Assembly: GCA_020631735.1 (NCBI GenBank)
Contig: CM036197.1
Coordinates: forward strand, 49,089,880-49,153,879
Direction of reading: 5' to 3'
From: Saccharum officinarum
Lineage: Eukaryota > Streptophyta > Magnoliopsida > Poales > Poaceae
Length of the DNA stretch: 64,000 nt
The notes under the pieces were generated by a model. It ran no database searches and was not told the origin of the DNA. It saw only the letters and a list, made by a program, of their open reading frames with translations. The translations under genes and the position numbers were made by a program. This document shows, piece by piece, positions 44,417-56,881 of the stretch. Each line of letters begins with the position of its first letter. Position 1 is the first letter of the stretch.

Positions 44417-45217
44417 TGTAAGGTCCAAATAGGCTAGAGGGGGGGGGGTGAATAGCCTAATTAAAACTTCTACAAGAATTACTTAACCACGAGTTAGTAC
44501 GAAAGGTGGCGAAGCAAAAGCACTAGCTCTAACTAATTAAGCAAGCCACCTACACAAGTCTAGTACAAGGCTATTCACTAAACACAACAACAACTATAAG
44601 CTAGAAACGAGAAGTAATACGAGAGAAGAGCTTCGAGTGATTATACCGCCGTGAAGAGAAGAGAAATACCAATCAATCAATCATACAAGAGAAATCCTCG
44701 GAAGAGAATGACACAAGAATTTATCCCGAGGTTCACTTGCTTCCCGGCAAGCTACTCCCCGTTGTGGCGATACACCCACTTGTCGGTTCGCGAGCTAATC
44801 GACTATCAAGAGTCGAGCCCTCGGCGGGCGCCGCACAACCGCACACAAGATGGGGATCCTCTAAGCCACGAGCTCCACTAGAGTATCCAATTTGTGAACT
44901 CCCGCGGGGAAGGATCAAGAACCCCTTACAACACTTGGTGAAGGCTCCAACAATCTCCAATTGCGAGCTCAATCACCTCCGCTGCTCCAAGCCGTCTACC
45001 GTGTCGGGAAACACGGAAGAGTAACAAGAAATCCGCAGCAACTCGAAGATCAAGTGCCTCTAGAATGCAACTCTCAAGCAATGCACTTGAATCTCACTCA
45101 ATCTCACTCAAGATGTGCAACTATGCAAAGAGATGAGTGGAGGGGTTGTTCTCTAGCTCAAAGTATGTCTCTAGTTCTCAAAATGTGCAAGAGTTACCCT
45201 CAAACCCCGGCCAACCT

Positions 45218-45228
45218 CTATTTATAGC
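45218..45228 (-). promoter_or_regulatory. TATA box in SIRE-like LTR
   Basis: Minus strand gctataaatag, followed by ggttggccgg; the gag-only LTR has the equivalent ttataaatag then ccttggccgg at 53925. Confidence 0.7.
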
Positions 45229-45277
45229 GAAGGGGTACGCAGCTAGCCGTTACAGACGACGCAGCGAAAAACGCACT

Positions 45278-45715
45278 GACCAGACGCTCCGGTCAGGGTG
45301 ACCGGACGCGTCCGGTCACTACACGATAAACGTGAACAGTGCGCGTCAGAACTAGCCGTTGCCCTAACCGGACGCGCTCAACCGAGTGACCGGACGCGAC
45401 AGTGCCAGCGTCCGGTCGCGTTCCAGTAAGCTCCAGCTACGACTGGACGCGTCCGATCGCACGTGACCGGACGCGCCGCGCGTCCGATCAGCGCTACGCT
45501 ACGCTCGGCCTCTCTGGACGCTTGACCGGACGCTCCGGTCCCGTGAAGGACCGGACGCGCCGGTCGCGCGCTTTTCTTTTACGCCCAGTTGAACTGACCG
45601 GACGCGCTGGTCAGGCCAGACCAGCGTCCGGTCACAAACCCTAGCGCTCGCGCCGCGTTGAACTGACCGGACGCGTCCGGTCAAACCGTGACCGCGTCCG
45701 GTGCAGCGTCCGGTC
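45278..45715. repeat. Array of GC-rich palindromic sites in SIRE-like LTR
   Basis: Repeated half-sites ccggacgc / gcgtccgg, with complete palindromes accggacgcgtccggt among them, interspersed with variants (cggacgctccgg, cggacgcgccgg). The array lies just upstream of the minus-strand TATA box. Confidence 0.85.
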
Positions 45716-46368
45716 AACGCAGTGACCTCCTTTCGCCTTCGTTTCTTTTCTGACTTTCGGCGCAGTAGAAAATAGGCGTTTCACTTCTCCAAAAAACGCC
45801 GAATCCCGCCTCGCAAGCTCGGCGGGAGGGAGAGAGGAACCCAAACCCCTCTCTACCGCTTAAACTCCACCGTCTTCGCAAAAGTGCTAACACCACCAAG
45901 TGTACACCTCAAAGTGCATGTGTGTTAGCATTTCACAAACATTTTCCAAGGCGTTATGTTAGCTCTCGACTAGATCCTAATGCATATGCTCAAGACATTG
46001 ATCTAGTGGCACTTGATTCCCGAGCTAACCATGATTGCCCCTCTTGATAGTCGGATATGTATCCTAAACCCGGTCAATCACTTCTCTACTCATCTTAGAC
46101 CGGCAAAAGGAAAACCCTATGGTTATACCTTTGTCTTGCGCTCTTAGATCCTTCTCCTTCACTTGATCATCAAGTTCATCATATTATGTGCATCTCCACC
46201 ATGATTGTCATTTCATGTCCATGCACCATTTCTTTGTGATCTTGTGGCCACCACTCCTTGCCACGTATACCTTCATCACAAGTGTTGCTTATGCCTAGCT
46301 CAAAACACTTAACACATGGCATTAGCAACTTGGTGTCATTAATTACCAAAACCAAACTTGGGCTTTCA

Positions 46369-47467
46369 ATCTCCCCCTTTTTGGTAATTGATGACAACCA
46401 TCACAAAGATATGAAATGAAATCAATTTTCAATTTCGATAGTATTAGCTCCCCCTACATATGTGCTTCCATGAGTTTGGTTCAATTGTGCACATATGTAT
46501 GGATTTGAATTTTGGGAGAGTTACTACTATCAAATTGATGCTAAGGTATATAGAATGGACCTTTGAAGCGTGATACCAATCGGAGTTGCCTTTATATACC
46601 ATCCTTAGCATCTATGTAGCTAGACACCACTTGTAATCTATCACTTGTAAAGATCAAAAACACTAAAGTACCCCGTGAGATCAACATTATAAGCAAAAGG
46701 TGTCTAGATACCACTTGTAAAGCTACTCTCAACAAATCATCATTCAAGTTCTATTTCTAGCATACACCATTCAATCATGAATATCGAAATTAAACTTTGC
46801 AATGCAACATTTCATCATGTTAATGCACATACAAATGCAACAAATAATCCATGAGCTTGCTCCCCCTACTTATGTGCTCAAATTTAATTTCTCTCCTCCT
46901 CACTATATTTTTTCTCTCTTTGTGACTTTTCTCTCCCCTGTGACTGTTCTCTCCCTCTTATTATATTTTATTTCCTCTTTGCAATATCTTTGTGACTTTT
47001 CTCTCCCCTTTGTCAACAATCACCAAAAAGGTGCCTAGAATAGGTAATTTTAGTGAGAGATAAGTCAATCAATATGAGGGAGTCCAAATTATGGTTCAAC
47101 CTAGATCACTTGCCTAGAATATGTAATTCGGTTTGATCCAAGGACAAGCTTTTTCACACCTCATAAAGTATAAGGGTTATCTTGACCATGTTGAATTACA
47201 CATCATGAGCTCATTTTCTAGATTCAACACTAGGTTTGCAAGCCCACAAACATGTCATATGCTACCACTAGATCAATCAAACATAGAAGCAATAGTGGTA
47301 CCATATATACATCAAAATTATTTGATTTTCATGAATGAGCCTATTTGTCATGTAAATATGTCTATATGTTCTAAACATGTCCTTAACAAAGTATGAATGA
47401 TATGCCAAACAACTTTACCTTGCTATGTTGGAGGAGAGGCATGTCATATAAGAATGTGGGGGTGCAC
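46369..47467 (-). other. 3' non-coding region of SIRE-like element
   Basis: Between the pol stop and the LTR; the polypurine tract (aaaaagggggagat on the minus strand) abuts the LTR at 46369. No env-like ORF was recognised. Parts, such as the phrase around 46855-46880 with gctccccctac, are shared with the 3' region of the gag-only element (about 59590-60060), as expected for relatives. Confidence 0.65.
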
Positions 47468-50400
47468 TCATTTCAAGTTGGAGAAGTCAAGTATGTTCAA
47501 TTCATTCTTCAACTTGTAAAATCTCTTTTCATCAAGTGGCTTTGTAAAGATGTCGGCTAGTTGATATTCGGTGCCAATGCTCTCAATACTAATATCACCC
47601 TTTTGTTGATGGTCTCTTATGAAGTGATGTCTTATGTCAATGTGCTTAGTTCTTGAATGTTGAACCGGATTTTGTGTCATCTTGATAGCACTTTCATTAT
47701 CACAAAACAAAGGCACATTCTCGAATTTAATTCTAAAGTCATTCAAAGTGGCCTTCATCCAAAGCAATTGTGCACAACAACTACCGGCACTAATGTATTC
47801 GGCCTCGGCGGTAGATAGTGCAACACTATTTTGTTTCTTTGATGACCATGAAACAAGAGACCTTCCAAGCAATTGACAAGTGCCACTTGTGCTCATTCTA
47901 TCAATCTTGCAACCACCATAGTCGGAATCCGAATATCCAATCAACTCAAAGTTAGATCCCTTAGGATACCATAATCCAACATCATGAGTGCCCTTAAGAT
48001 ATCTCAATATCCTCTTGGTTGCTTTCAAGTGACTTTCTCTAGGTGAAGCTTGATATCTTGCACACTTGCACACACTAAACATCACATCCGGCCTAGAAGC
48101 GGTGACATAGAGCAAACTTCCAATCATGGATCGGTATTGTTTTTGATCTACCATGTTGCCACTAGCATCAATACCCAATTGATCATTAGTGCCCATTGGT
48201 GTGCTCATTGGCTTAGCATCATGCAATCCAAACTTCTTGATCATGTCCTTGATGTACTTGCCTTGACTTACAAAAGTGCCATTCTTCATTTGCTTGATTT
48301 GAAGTCCAAGGAAGTAACTAAGCTCTCCAATCATAGACATCTCAAACTCATTAGCCATCATATTTCCAAACTCTTCATAAAAGTCTTGGTTAGTTGATCC
48401 AAAGATAATGTCATCCACATAGATTTGCAACACAAACAAGTCATTTCCAAGCTTCTTGGTGAAGAGAGTGGTGTCAACCTTTCCCATCTTGAACCCTTTA
48501 GAGAGAAGAAAGTCCCTCAATCTCTCATACCATGCTCTAGGTGCTTGCTTCAAACCATACAATGCCTTCTTTAGCTTGTAAACATGGTCGGGCTTCTTGT
48601 CATCTTCAAAACCGGGAGGTTGCTCAACATAAACTTCTTCATTGATGTAGCCATTGAGAAATGCACTCTTGACATCCATTTGATAGAGCTTGATATTGTG
48701 TGCACAAGCATATGCTAATAAGATTCTAATTGCCTCCAATCTTGCAACCGGTGCATATGTCTCTCCAAAGTCAAGACCCTCAACTTGAGTGTATCCTTGT
48801 GCTACTAATCTTGCTTTGTTTCTCACAACCATGCCATCTTGATCTTGCTTGTTTCTAAAGACCCACTTAGTACCAATCACATTGTATTTCTTTGGCCTTT
48901 CAACAAGTTCCCAAACTTGATTTCTAGCAAAGTTATTTAGTTCTTCATGCATGGCATTTACCCAATCGGAATCTTTCAATGCATCTTCTATCTTCTTTGG
49001 TTCTTCTAATGAGACAAATGAGTAATGCTCACAAAAGGATGCTAGCCTTGATCTAGTTTGAACACCACTTTGAATTCCACCAATGATTTGGTCCAACGGA
49101 TGATCTCTTGCAATGCTAGTAGGTTGGAGTATTGGGAGTTGATTGCTTCCACTTGTTTGACCTTGAACTTGCACTTCATCATGAGAACCACTTGAGCTTG
49201 CTTGATTTGAATCAATTTGCACACTTTGGTTGATCACATGAATATCATCATCATCAACTTGCATCGGCCTTATATCACCAATGTCCATGTTCTTCATTGC
49301 ATTTGACAATTGATCTCCTCTCACATCATCAAGGTTTTGAGCTTCATTTTGAGACCCTTGGGTTTCATCAAACTCAACATCATGAACTTCTTCCAAGGTG
49401 CCATTTGTGAGATTCCAAACTCTATATGCTTTGCTTGTGGTAGAATAACCAAGTAAGAACCCTTCATCACATTTCTTTTCAAACTTGCTCAATCTAGTGC
49501 CTTTCTTGAGAATATAGCATTTGCAACCAAACACTCTAAAGTATGCAATGTTGGGCTTTCTTCCATTCAATAGCTCGTATGGTGTCTTTTCAAGCTTTCC
49601 AAAGCAATAGAGACGGTTGCTACAATAGCAAGCCATATTGATAGCTTCACTCCAAAATGAATGACTAACATTGTATTCACTAAGCATTGATCTAGCCATA
49701 TCAATCAAGGTTCTATTTTTCCTTTCAACTACACCATTGGATTGAGGAGTGTATGTTGGTGAGAATTGATGTCCAATACCAAGATCATCACACAACTCTT
49801 CAATTCTTGTGTTCTTGAACTCACTACCGTTGTCACTTCTAATCTTCTTGATGGTAGTCTCAAACTCATTTTGCACCCTTTTGACAAAAGACTTGAATAG
49901 ATCATAAACATCACTCTTGTCATAAAGAAAGAGCACCCAAGTGTATCTAGTGTAGTCATCCACAATCACAAAGCCATACTTGTTGCCACCAATGCTAGTG
50001 TATGTTGTTGGCCCAAATAAGTCCATGTGCAATAGCTCAAATGCTTTTGATGTGCTCATTTCACTTTTACTAGGATGTGAATTTCCAACTTGTTTGCCGG
50101 CTTGACAAGCACTACATAGTTTATCCTTTTCAAAAGTGACATCTTTCAATCCTCTAACTAAGTCATGCCTCAAAAGTTTGTTCAATTGTTTCATTCCAAC
50201 ATGACCAAGCCTTCTATGCCACAACCAACCCATACTAGATTTACTAAGCAAGCATGATGTCAATTGTGTCTCACTATTATTGAAGTCAACCAAGTATAAG
50301 CTACCATGTCTAAATCCTTTGAATATCAAGTTTGATCCATCAACACTTATGACTTCAACATCATCACTACCAAATATGCACTTGAAGCCAAGATCACAAA

Positions 50401-50650
50401 GTTGTGCCACCGACAAAAGATTGAAATCTAAGCTCTCAACTAGCAACACATTTGATATGCTCATATCATTTGAGATAGCAATTTTACCAAGCCCCTTGAC
50501 CTTGCCTTTCTTGTTGTTGCCGAAAGTGATAGCATCAAAACCACCATTTTGACTTGTATCAATTGAATTGAACATACAAGAGTCTCCGGTCATATGTTGA
50601 GTGCACCCACTATCAAGCACCCAATGCCTTCCTCCGGCTTTATAATTGAC
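47468..50650 (-). CDS. pol: Pol of SIRE-like Copia element, intact (about 1050 residues)
   Basis: Open from just after TAG 50651-50653 to the stop at 47468-47470. Counting from the GTG codon at 50620: protease D-S-G at residues 3-5; integrase zinc site H135, H140, C169, C172; integrase core D200, D263, E299; polymorphic linker to about 540; RT about 560-780 with YVDDIIFGS; RNase H about 890-1040 with YSDSDYGG and STAEAEYI; end [12 protein letters not shown]. No stop or frameshift is seen and all catalytic residues are present. It lies in a different frame from gag, whose stop is at 50664-50666, so expression would need a frame change. This is the best-preserved replication protein in the window. 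Confidence 0.92.
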   Translation of the reverse strand, partial: VNYKAGGRHWVLDSGCTQHMTGDSCMFNSIDTSQNGGFDAITFGNNKKGKVKGLGKIAISNDMSISNVLLVESLDFNLLSVAQLCDLGFKCIFGSDDVEVISVDGSNLIFKGFRHGSLYLVDFNNSETQLTSCLLSKSSMGWLWHRRLGHVGMKQLNKLLRHDLVRGLKDVTFEKDKLCSACQAGKQVGNSHPSKSEMSTSKAFELLHMDLFGPTTYTSIGGNKYGFVIVDDYTRYTWVLFLYDKSDVYDLFKSFVKRVQNEFETTIKKIRSDNGSEFKNTRIEELCDDLGIGHQFSPTYTPQSNGVVERKNRTLIDMARSMLSEYNVSHSFWSEAINMACYCSNRLYCFGKLEKTPYELLNGRKPNIAYFRVFGCKCYILKKGTRLSKFEKKCDEGFLLGYSTTSKAYRVWNLTNGTLEEVHDVEFDETQGSQNEAQNLDDVRGDQLSNAMKNMDIGDIRPMQVDDDDIHVINQSVQIDSNQASSSGSHDEVQVQGQTSGSNQLPILQPTSIARDHPLDQIIGGIQSGVQTRSRLASFCEHYSFVSLEEPKKIEDALKDSDWVNAMHEELNNFARNQVWELVERPKKYNVIGTKWVFRNKQDQDGMVVRNKARLVAQGYTQVEGLDFGETYAPVARLEAIRILLAYACAHNIKLYQMDVKSAFLNGYINEEVYVEQPPGFEDDKKPDHVYKLKKALYGLKQAPRAWYERLRDFLLSKGFKMGKVDTTLFTKKLGNDLFVLQIYVDDIIFGSTNQDFYEEFGNMMANEFEMSMIGELSYFLGLQIKQMKNGTFVSQGKYIKDMIKKFGLHDAKPMSTPMGTNDQLGIDASGNMVDQKQYRSMIGSLLYVTASRPDVMFSVCKCARYQASPRESHLKATKRILRYLKGTHDVGLWYPKGSNFELIGYSDSDYGGCKIDRMSTSGTCQLLGRSLVSWSSKKQNSVALSTAEAEYISAGSCCAQLLWMKATLNDFRIKFENVPLFCDNESAIKMTQNPVQHSRTKHIDIRHHFIRDHQQKGDISIESIGTEYQLADIFTKPLDEKRFYKLKNELNILDFSNLK

Positions 50651-50663
50651 CTACAAGACAAGA

Positions 50664-52539
50664 TCAATTCGTTTTAGGTACCCAAACTTGTTTGGGTCCT
50701 CCAAGGTTAGAGACTAAGCTCTTTGGTACCCAAATGGCTTTCTTCTTTGAGCCCATCCATGGTGCACCAATGAACTTAGCATGAACACCATTTGTACCCT
50801 TGGTAAGTATATAGAAAGAATCAAACTTAATTGAGGATACATTAGCATTTGATTTCTTGTTCATGTAATGTTGCTCTATGTGACCAACTTGCTTGCAACT
50901 TTTGCAATAGCTACCATTGTTCTTCACAAAACGAGTCTTGTGAGGAGCAAAAGCGGCCTTGCCTTTCTTGGGGTTATAGCCCAATCCCTCTTTGTAGAGA
51001 GAAGCTCTTTGGCTACCCAAGCACATAAGCAAGCGGTCCTCACCACCATAAGCCTTAGCTAATGTGTGATTGAGCTCTTTTACCTCCTTCTTGAGATTTT
51101 CATTCTCAACTATAAGTGTGGAGTCACAAGTGAAACCATCACTACTAGATGAGGATGATGTAGATGCGCTACATGAAGGGTTAGTGGGAGCAACAACAAT
51201 AGGCTTATGACAAGATTCATCAATTATATCACAAGATATGCCTATGTTGCAAGTTTTAGCTTTCTCAACATTAGTTGGCATGTTTTCACATTTTTCAACT
51301 AGAGAGGAATGAGCTTCTTCAAGCTTAGTGTGAGACTTTTGAAGCTTCTTATGGTCTTCCTTTAGACTCTCATAAGATGCCCTAAGCTCATCAAGTTCTT
51401 GCATAAGGTTTTTCTTTTCCTTAAGCAAGCCCTTGCACTCCTTTCTAGATTCTTTAAAATGTTGAGTGCAATCTTCTAGCATAGTGATTAGTTCATCTTT
51501 AGTGAATTCATCTTCATCACTATCACTATCACTAGCATTATCATGATCACTCTCATCATTGGATGATACCTTAGCGGCCTTAGCCATGAAGCATGATGGA
51601 GTGTCGAAGAGGGAGACCTTCTTTTGGATGGCAATGCTAGCATGTCCTTTCTTCTTGCTCTTGTAGTCATCCTCATCATCACTTGAGGAATCATCACTAT
51701 CCCATGTAGCAACATGAGAATCATTCTTCTTCTTATAAGAGCTCTCCTTTTTCTCTTGCTTCTTCTTTTGCTTCTTTCTCTCCTTTTTGATAGCATCTTC
51801 ATCATCACTATCATAAGGACACTTTGCAATGAGATGGTCTTTGCTATGGCATCTAAAGCATCTCATGGTATGCTCATTCTTCTTGTAAGAGTTCTTCCTC
51901 CTTCTTGCACGAAAGCCCTTCTTCTTCATGAATTTGCCAAATTGCTTGACAAAGAGAGCCATCTTCTCATCAATGTCATCACTATCACAAGAGCTTGAGT
52001 CTTCATCACTTGATGAGTCAATCTTGGACTTGCCCTTGGATGTGGTGGCTTTGAATGCCACACTCTTCTTCTTCTCATCATCCTTCTTCTCATTTTCCTT
52101 CTTCTTCTTCTTTACCAACTCATCCTTCTCATCATCTTCTCTATATGAATCGTCGGTCATCACTTCTTAAAATATTTGTTGAGGAGTTGAATCCTTCAAT
52201 GTAGTCCTCACTAGCACGGTGATCAATGTATCAAATCTCTTGGGCAAGCTTCTCAAGAACTTCATAGAGAATTGATTGTCCTTGACCTCCTCACCAAGTG
52301 CCTTGAGCTCATTGACAATGACTTGCAATCTATGAAACATCTCCGGAACACTCTCATCATCTTGCATCTTGAAGCTTGAAAATTTTTCTTGCAAGATATA
52401 TGCTTTAGCGGTCTTTGTGCCTTCGATGCCCTCAAATGTTTCTTCTAGCTTGGCCCAAGCATCATGTGCAACTTCTATGTTTTTCACTTGCTCAAATGTC
52501 TTGTCATCTAATGTCTCATGAAGAGCACTAATGGCAATG
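50664..52539 (-). pseudogene. gag: Gag of SIRE-like element, main part
   Basis: From the right: ISALHETLDDKTFEQVKN and AYILQEKFSSFKMQDDESVP (UBN2 Gag region), then an in-frame TAA at 52167-52169, then the same frame runs on for about 499 codons: a Lys/Asp-rich segment, a CCHC knuckle (CFRCHSKDHLIAKC), coiled-coil stretches (ELRASYESLKEDHKKLQKSH), a second degenerate knuckle (CKSCKQVGHIEQHY, last Cys replaced), and the ending GGPKQVWVPKTN. The first gag codons lie on the far side of the inserted element at 62684-62900. Confidence 0.85.
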
Positions 52540-53394
52540 TGAAAGGTCCTTGTTTGGTTTTGGTAATTGAGTGACAACTTAGGTGGACTAATATGTGATT
52601 ATATGAGATACACAGGAGATTAGTCCATAGGTAATGGTGTCATGAAGGAGCTCATTGCATATGAGTCATGACATGGAGTCATGTGGCCAAGGTGGAGAAG
52701 ATCAAGATGAGGCTTGGCTTGATGGACCGGTTGCGAGTGTGAAGGGCAAGTTAAAGGCTTTGAAGTGAGGGACCGCGTGTGACGGTGAAGCTTGAGCATG
52801 ACTTGGCGCCGATGGACCAACGCAACGGTGAAGAGCAAGTGAGGTCAAGATCGATGAACCAATACGGTCACGTGATGATATGAAGTGGATCATATCATTT
52901 TGTGATTGGTTGGTGCATGTGTTGCATCAACATCAATGGAGATGGAATGGAATGCGCAAGGCAAAGGTATAATCTAGGGCATTTCCATTTCACCGGTCAT
53001 AGGTGTGTAGAGAAGTTTATGACCGGGTTTAGGATAGATGGCCGTACTATCAAGAGGGGCAAACTTGTTTGCATATCGGTCATCTAGTGCCACTCGTGTG
53101 ATCTAACTTTGCATCGTTGCTAGGATCGAGTGGCGTGGCAAGTTGAGTGGTTAACTCCTTCGATAAAATGATTATGAAAATGCTAACACACGTGCACAAG
53201 GTGGTGATCACTTGTTGGTGTTGGCACATTTACGAAGGTGATGAAGTTTGAACGGTAGAGAGGGTTTGGGTTCCTCTCTCCCTCCCGCCGAGCTTGCGAG
53301 GCGGGATTCGGCGCTTTTTGGAGAAGTGAAACGACTATTTTACACTACGCCGGAAGTTCGAAAAGAAACGGAGGCGAACGGAGGTCACAGAGGT

Positions 53395-53880
53395 GACCGG
53401 ACGCTGCACCGGACGCTGCACCGGACGCGGTCATGGAATGACCGGACGCGTCCGGTGAGTGTTTAGTCTCTGCGCGGTTTTCAGTTCGATGATCGGACGC
53501 GAGGCGCGTCCGGTCACTGATCATCGGACGCGTCCGGTGGTTCAGGGAGCTTACTGGACTCACACCGGACGCTGTCACTGTCGCGTCCGGTCATGTTCTT
53601 CAGCGCGTCCGGTCCTTGTTTGGTTGAGCGCTGCTCAGGCGACCAGCGCGTCCGGTCCTTCACGGGACCAGCGCGTCCGGTCGTTCCCGGCGCGTCCGGT
53701 CGTTTGGACCAGCGCGTCCGGTCCTTGTTTCGCAGATAACCGTTGAGCGACCAGCGCGTCCGGTCGTTTGGACCAGCGCGTCCGGTCGTCGTTTTGACCG
53801 TTGGGGTCAGTGACCGTTGGAGCATCGGACGCGGCTGAGCGCGTCCGGTCAGTTACGACCGGAGCGTCCGGTCGTCCCGA
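53395..53880. repeat. Array of GC-rich palindromic sites in gag-only LTR (5' copy)
   Basis: More than a dozen gcgtccggtc/gaccggacgc half-sites in under 500 bp, with a complete accggacgcgtccggt at 53441-53456, ending about 45 bp before the TATA box. A second copy is in the 3' LTR (61080-61560). Confidence 0.88.
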
Positions 53881-53923
53881 TTTTTACCCAGTGAAGGGGT
53901 AACGGCTCTATTTGACTGTGGGG

Positions 53924-53933
53924 TTATAAATAG
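53924..53933 (+). promoter_or_regulatory. TATA box in gag-only LTR
   Basis: ttataaatag downstream of the palindrome array; repeated at 61603-61612 in the 3' LTR. Confidence 0.72.
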
Positions 53934-55006
53934 ATGCCTTGGCCGGCTGTGGCCAAAAGTTGAGCACACTATAGTCTTTGTGACTTGTGTGGTAGTGCTT
54001 GGGAGCCCTCTAACTCACTCATGCTTGATAGTGTTCATCGGATCGAGTGAGAGAGCGATTCTAGTGCGTTGCTTTGAGAGATTGCATCGTGTGGCACTAG
54101 GTGATCGTGTTGCAAGCCGGTGGTGCTTGTTACTCTTGGAGGTTGCCACCTCCTAGACGGCTTGGTGGCTTGTGGCTCCGTCGAAGCTCGCAAGAAGATT
54201 GTGCGAGGCTCCGGAGAAGCTTTGTGAGGGGGATTGTGCTCACCCCGCGGGGATCGCGAAGAGCAACTCTAGTTGAGCGTGTCATTGAGCTACCACACTT
54301 TATGGTGGGTTCTTGCGGTGCCTTTTGAGAGGCTCGGTGTGTGACCGATTAGCCGCCGAACCACGAAGTGTTGGTCGACACAACGGGGACGTAGCTTGGT
54401 GGCAACCAAGTGAACCTCGGGAGAAAATCACCGTGTCAACATTGTCTACTCTTCTCGGTGGTTTGCTTTCGTGCAACACAAGCTTGTATTTACTTTCATA
54501 TATACTTGTGCTTGTGTAGTTGCTCTCGTAACTAGTTTGCTTGTGTAGCTTGCTAGTTGTCTTCTTGCTTGTGTAGCTAGAAGCTTCCCTTTGCGTGACT
54601 AATTTGGTTTGTGTAACCTTGTTAGTCACATTGCTTAGTTTGTGTAGCTAAGTGTTTTGCGCTCTCTAATTTGGCATTAGTTGCCTTGTTATTGAGCATT
54701 GCTAGTGAGCTTAGGAGCTTTGTGCTTTTGCTTCACTAGTTGTGTAGGAGCTCCCTCGGTTGGCAAAGTACTAGTGCATAGGTTTGTGTGACCTTGCTCT
54801 AGAATTGTTTAGGTGAGCTCTTGGTAAGCTTAGCACCTTAGTTGCTTAATTAGGATCTTTGCAAGGTGCTAGAGAACTTAGATAGAGGGGTGTAGTCTTG
54901 GCTAGACCGATAAGTTTAATTCCGCATTTGTTTCGGTTAGCCAACACGTTTAAGTTTTAGAAAGGACTATTCACCCCCCTCTAGTCCGCCATCTCGACCC
55001 TTCAAG

Positions 55007-55019
55007 TGGTATCGGAGCC
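55007..55019 (+). other. Primer-binding site of gag-only element
   Basis: tggtatcggagcc two bases after the LTR; the same form occurs in its SIRE-like host at 62940-62952. Confidence 0.85.
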
Positions 55020-55055
55020 GGGTCTCTCATTTGTGGTCTTCACCGACCCGAGAGG

Positions 55056-56881
55056 ATGGCGACTTATGGGCTAGATGTTGTGTGTCCACACATTTTTGAT
55101 GGCACACACTTTGCACGGTGGAGAAATTGGATGACATGCAATTTTAAGTTTATTTCTCCTCAATTGTGGTGGATCGTAGATGTGGGTTTTTCCTTTGCAA
55201 TTGATAAAAAGAATGCAACTCAAGCGCAAAGTAAATGCCTATATCTCGATAACCAAGCTACTTATGTTTTCTATCGATCTATGGATAGTAGCATACTTTG
55301 TGAGATCATGGACTTCAAGTCCGCCCATGAGATTTGGGTGTTTCTAAATGAGAAATATGGGGCGATCTCCAATGATGATGAGCCCAAGGAGGAGGCGTAT
55401 GAGGATGTTGAGCATGACCACAACAAGGTGGTTGTGGAGGATTGCTCCACCTCACGGTCAAGTGATGACAAAGATGATCATACCACAAGATCACTTGACA
55501 AGAAGAATGTTAATGCCACAAGTGATGCAAGCATTGATTCTACCTCATGCACACTTGATGGTGAAGATGATGGCTATGAGAGTGATGCTTCAACAAGCTC
55601 TTCAACATCATCACATGGTAACGATAAGATACATGTTGGTGGTTTTGTTGTGGATTGTGATGATCCAAATTTAGAGCTATTATATAAACTCACAAGAGCC
55701 TTGAAAAGGAAAATGGAAAGAATAAGTGAATTGGAAAATGATAACTCTTTTCTAAAGACCACATGTGAACAACAAAAGCATCTACTTTATGTTACTACTT
55801 GTTCACATGAGGAGCTAAAATTAACTCATGAGAAACTAAGTGTTGCTCATGATAACTTGGTACAAGAACATGCTTTACTCACTAAGAAGCTTTCTAATGA
55901 AGAAACCAAAACTAGTGAGAGCTCATCATTTGGGTCAAATGATCAATCACATATTACTAACCCTTGTGATGTAGGCAAGAAGCATGTATCCACCTCTTGT
56001 GATGATTTATTAGATATGCCATGTTCTTCACAATTAAATGCTTGTTCTACTTCTATGTCTTGTGAGACTAACCTTTTGAAGGAGAACAATGAGCTCAAAA
56101 GTGAAGTGAAGAATTTGAGCAACAAGTTGGAGAGGTGCTACAACTCTAAAATCGCCATTGAGCATATCATGACCAATCAAAGAAGATATGGTGATAAGAG
56201 TGGTATTGGCTACAACAAGAGCAAGGGCAAGATTATGAAGAAGCAAAATGCAAAGAAGCTATCCCAACTCATGTGCCACCGATGCCATGAAATGGGACAT
56301 ATTGCCAAGTGTTGCCCTACCAAGAAGCCTCAAGTTGAGCCAAAAGCAAAGCCCCAAGCTAAAGTCAAGATCAATCATGAAGATATTAATGACTTGATGA
56401 TAAAGAAGAAGAAAACAAGAAGGGGTGGAAGAGCAAGGCATCCAATGCAAATTCAAGATGCCAAGATGATGAGCAAGAATCAAGATGAGAAGAAAATACA
56501 TGCTCACATCAAGTGCTTCAAATGTGAAGATAAGGGACACTTCGCCTCGGGGTGTCCTACCAAGCTTGAGAAGAAGGCTCAAGCAACTCATAAGAGGCAA
56601 GGCATGAGAAGCAACACATGAGCAAGGAAGAAAAGGCTCACTCTAAAAGAAGTTGCTACTTATGCCGGGAAAGGGGACACATGGCACATTCATGTCCCCT
56701 AGGTAACAATTCTAAGCCTATTTCAATTGATAATACTAATATGCTTAGAAAGGATGGCAATGGTACCTCATTGGTTGGATTTGCAAAACATCCCGCTATT
56801 CATACTAAGGCAATGCCTAAGTATGTTGCACCTAATTTGAGAGGACCCAAACTTGTTTGGGTACCATCAAAAAGTGGATGA
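55056..56881 (+). CDS. gag: Gag of gag-only element, in two overlapping frames
   Basis: ATG 55056 to TGA 56619-56621 gives 521 residues: UBN2-like N-terminus (HIFDGTHFARWRNWM, FKSAHEIWVFLNEKYG), an acidic Ser/Asp-rich middle, coiled-coil stretches (ENNELKSEVKNLSNKLERCY), and CCHC knuckles at residues 407 (CHRCHEMGHIAKCC) and 487 (CFKCEDKGHFASGC). A second frame starts with an ATG that overlaps the stop (atga, 56618-56621) and encodes a third knuckle (CYLCRERGHMAHSC, from 56654) and the ending RGPKLVWVPSKSG, the same as the end of the SIRE-like gag; it stops at 56879-56881. A single frameshift could have created this, or the overlap may allow reinitiation. The 521-residue part is intact. Confidence 0.86.

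Larger units (their letters stand above)
44417..46368 (-). repeat. 3' LTR of SIRE-like element
   Basis: Plus-strand edges tgtaaggtccaaataggc and gggctttca; on the element strand TGAAAGCCC...GGACCTTACA. 1952 bp. Its start is repeated at 62955 beside the primer site. It holds a TATA box at 45220-45226 (minus strand) and an array of CGGACGCGTCCG-type sites at about 45278-45715, directly upstream of that box. Confidence 0.87.
52540..55004 (+). repeat. 5' LTR of gag-only element
   Basis: tgaaaggtccttgtttggtt ... ccatctcgacccttca, 2465 bp. It contains the palindrome array (about 53395-53880), TATA box (53924-53933) and an R/U5 rich in gtgtagct-type phrases. The segment 53225-53395 (gaacggtagagagggtttgg onward) is closely similar in reverse to about 45720-45890 of the SIRE-like LTR. 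Confidence 0.9.

Noticed and set aside
46369..47467. An env-like ORF in the SIRE-like element
   Set aside because: Only short frames with no signal peptide or membrane pattern; the space is shorter than in elements with env-like genes.
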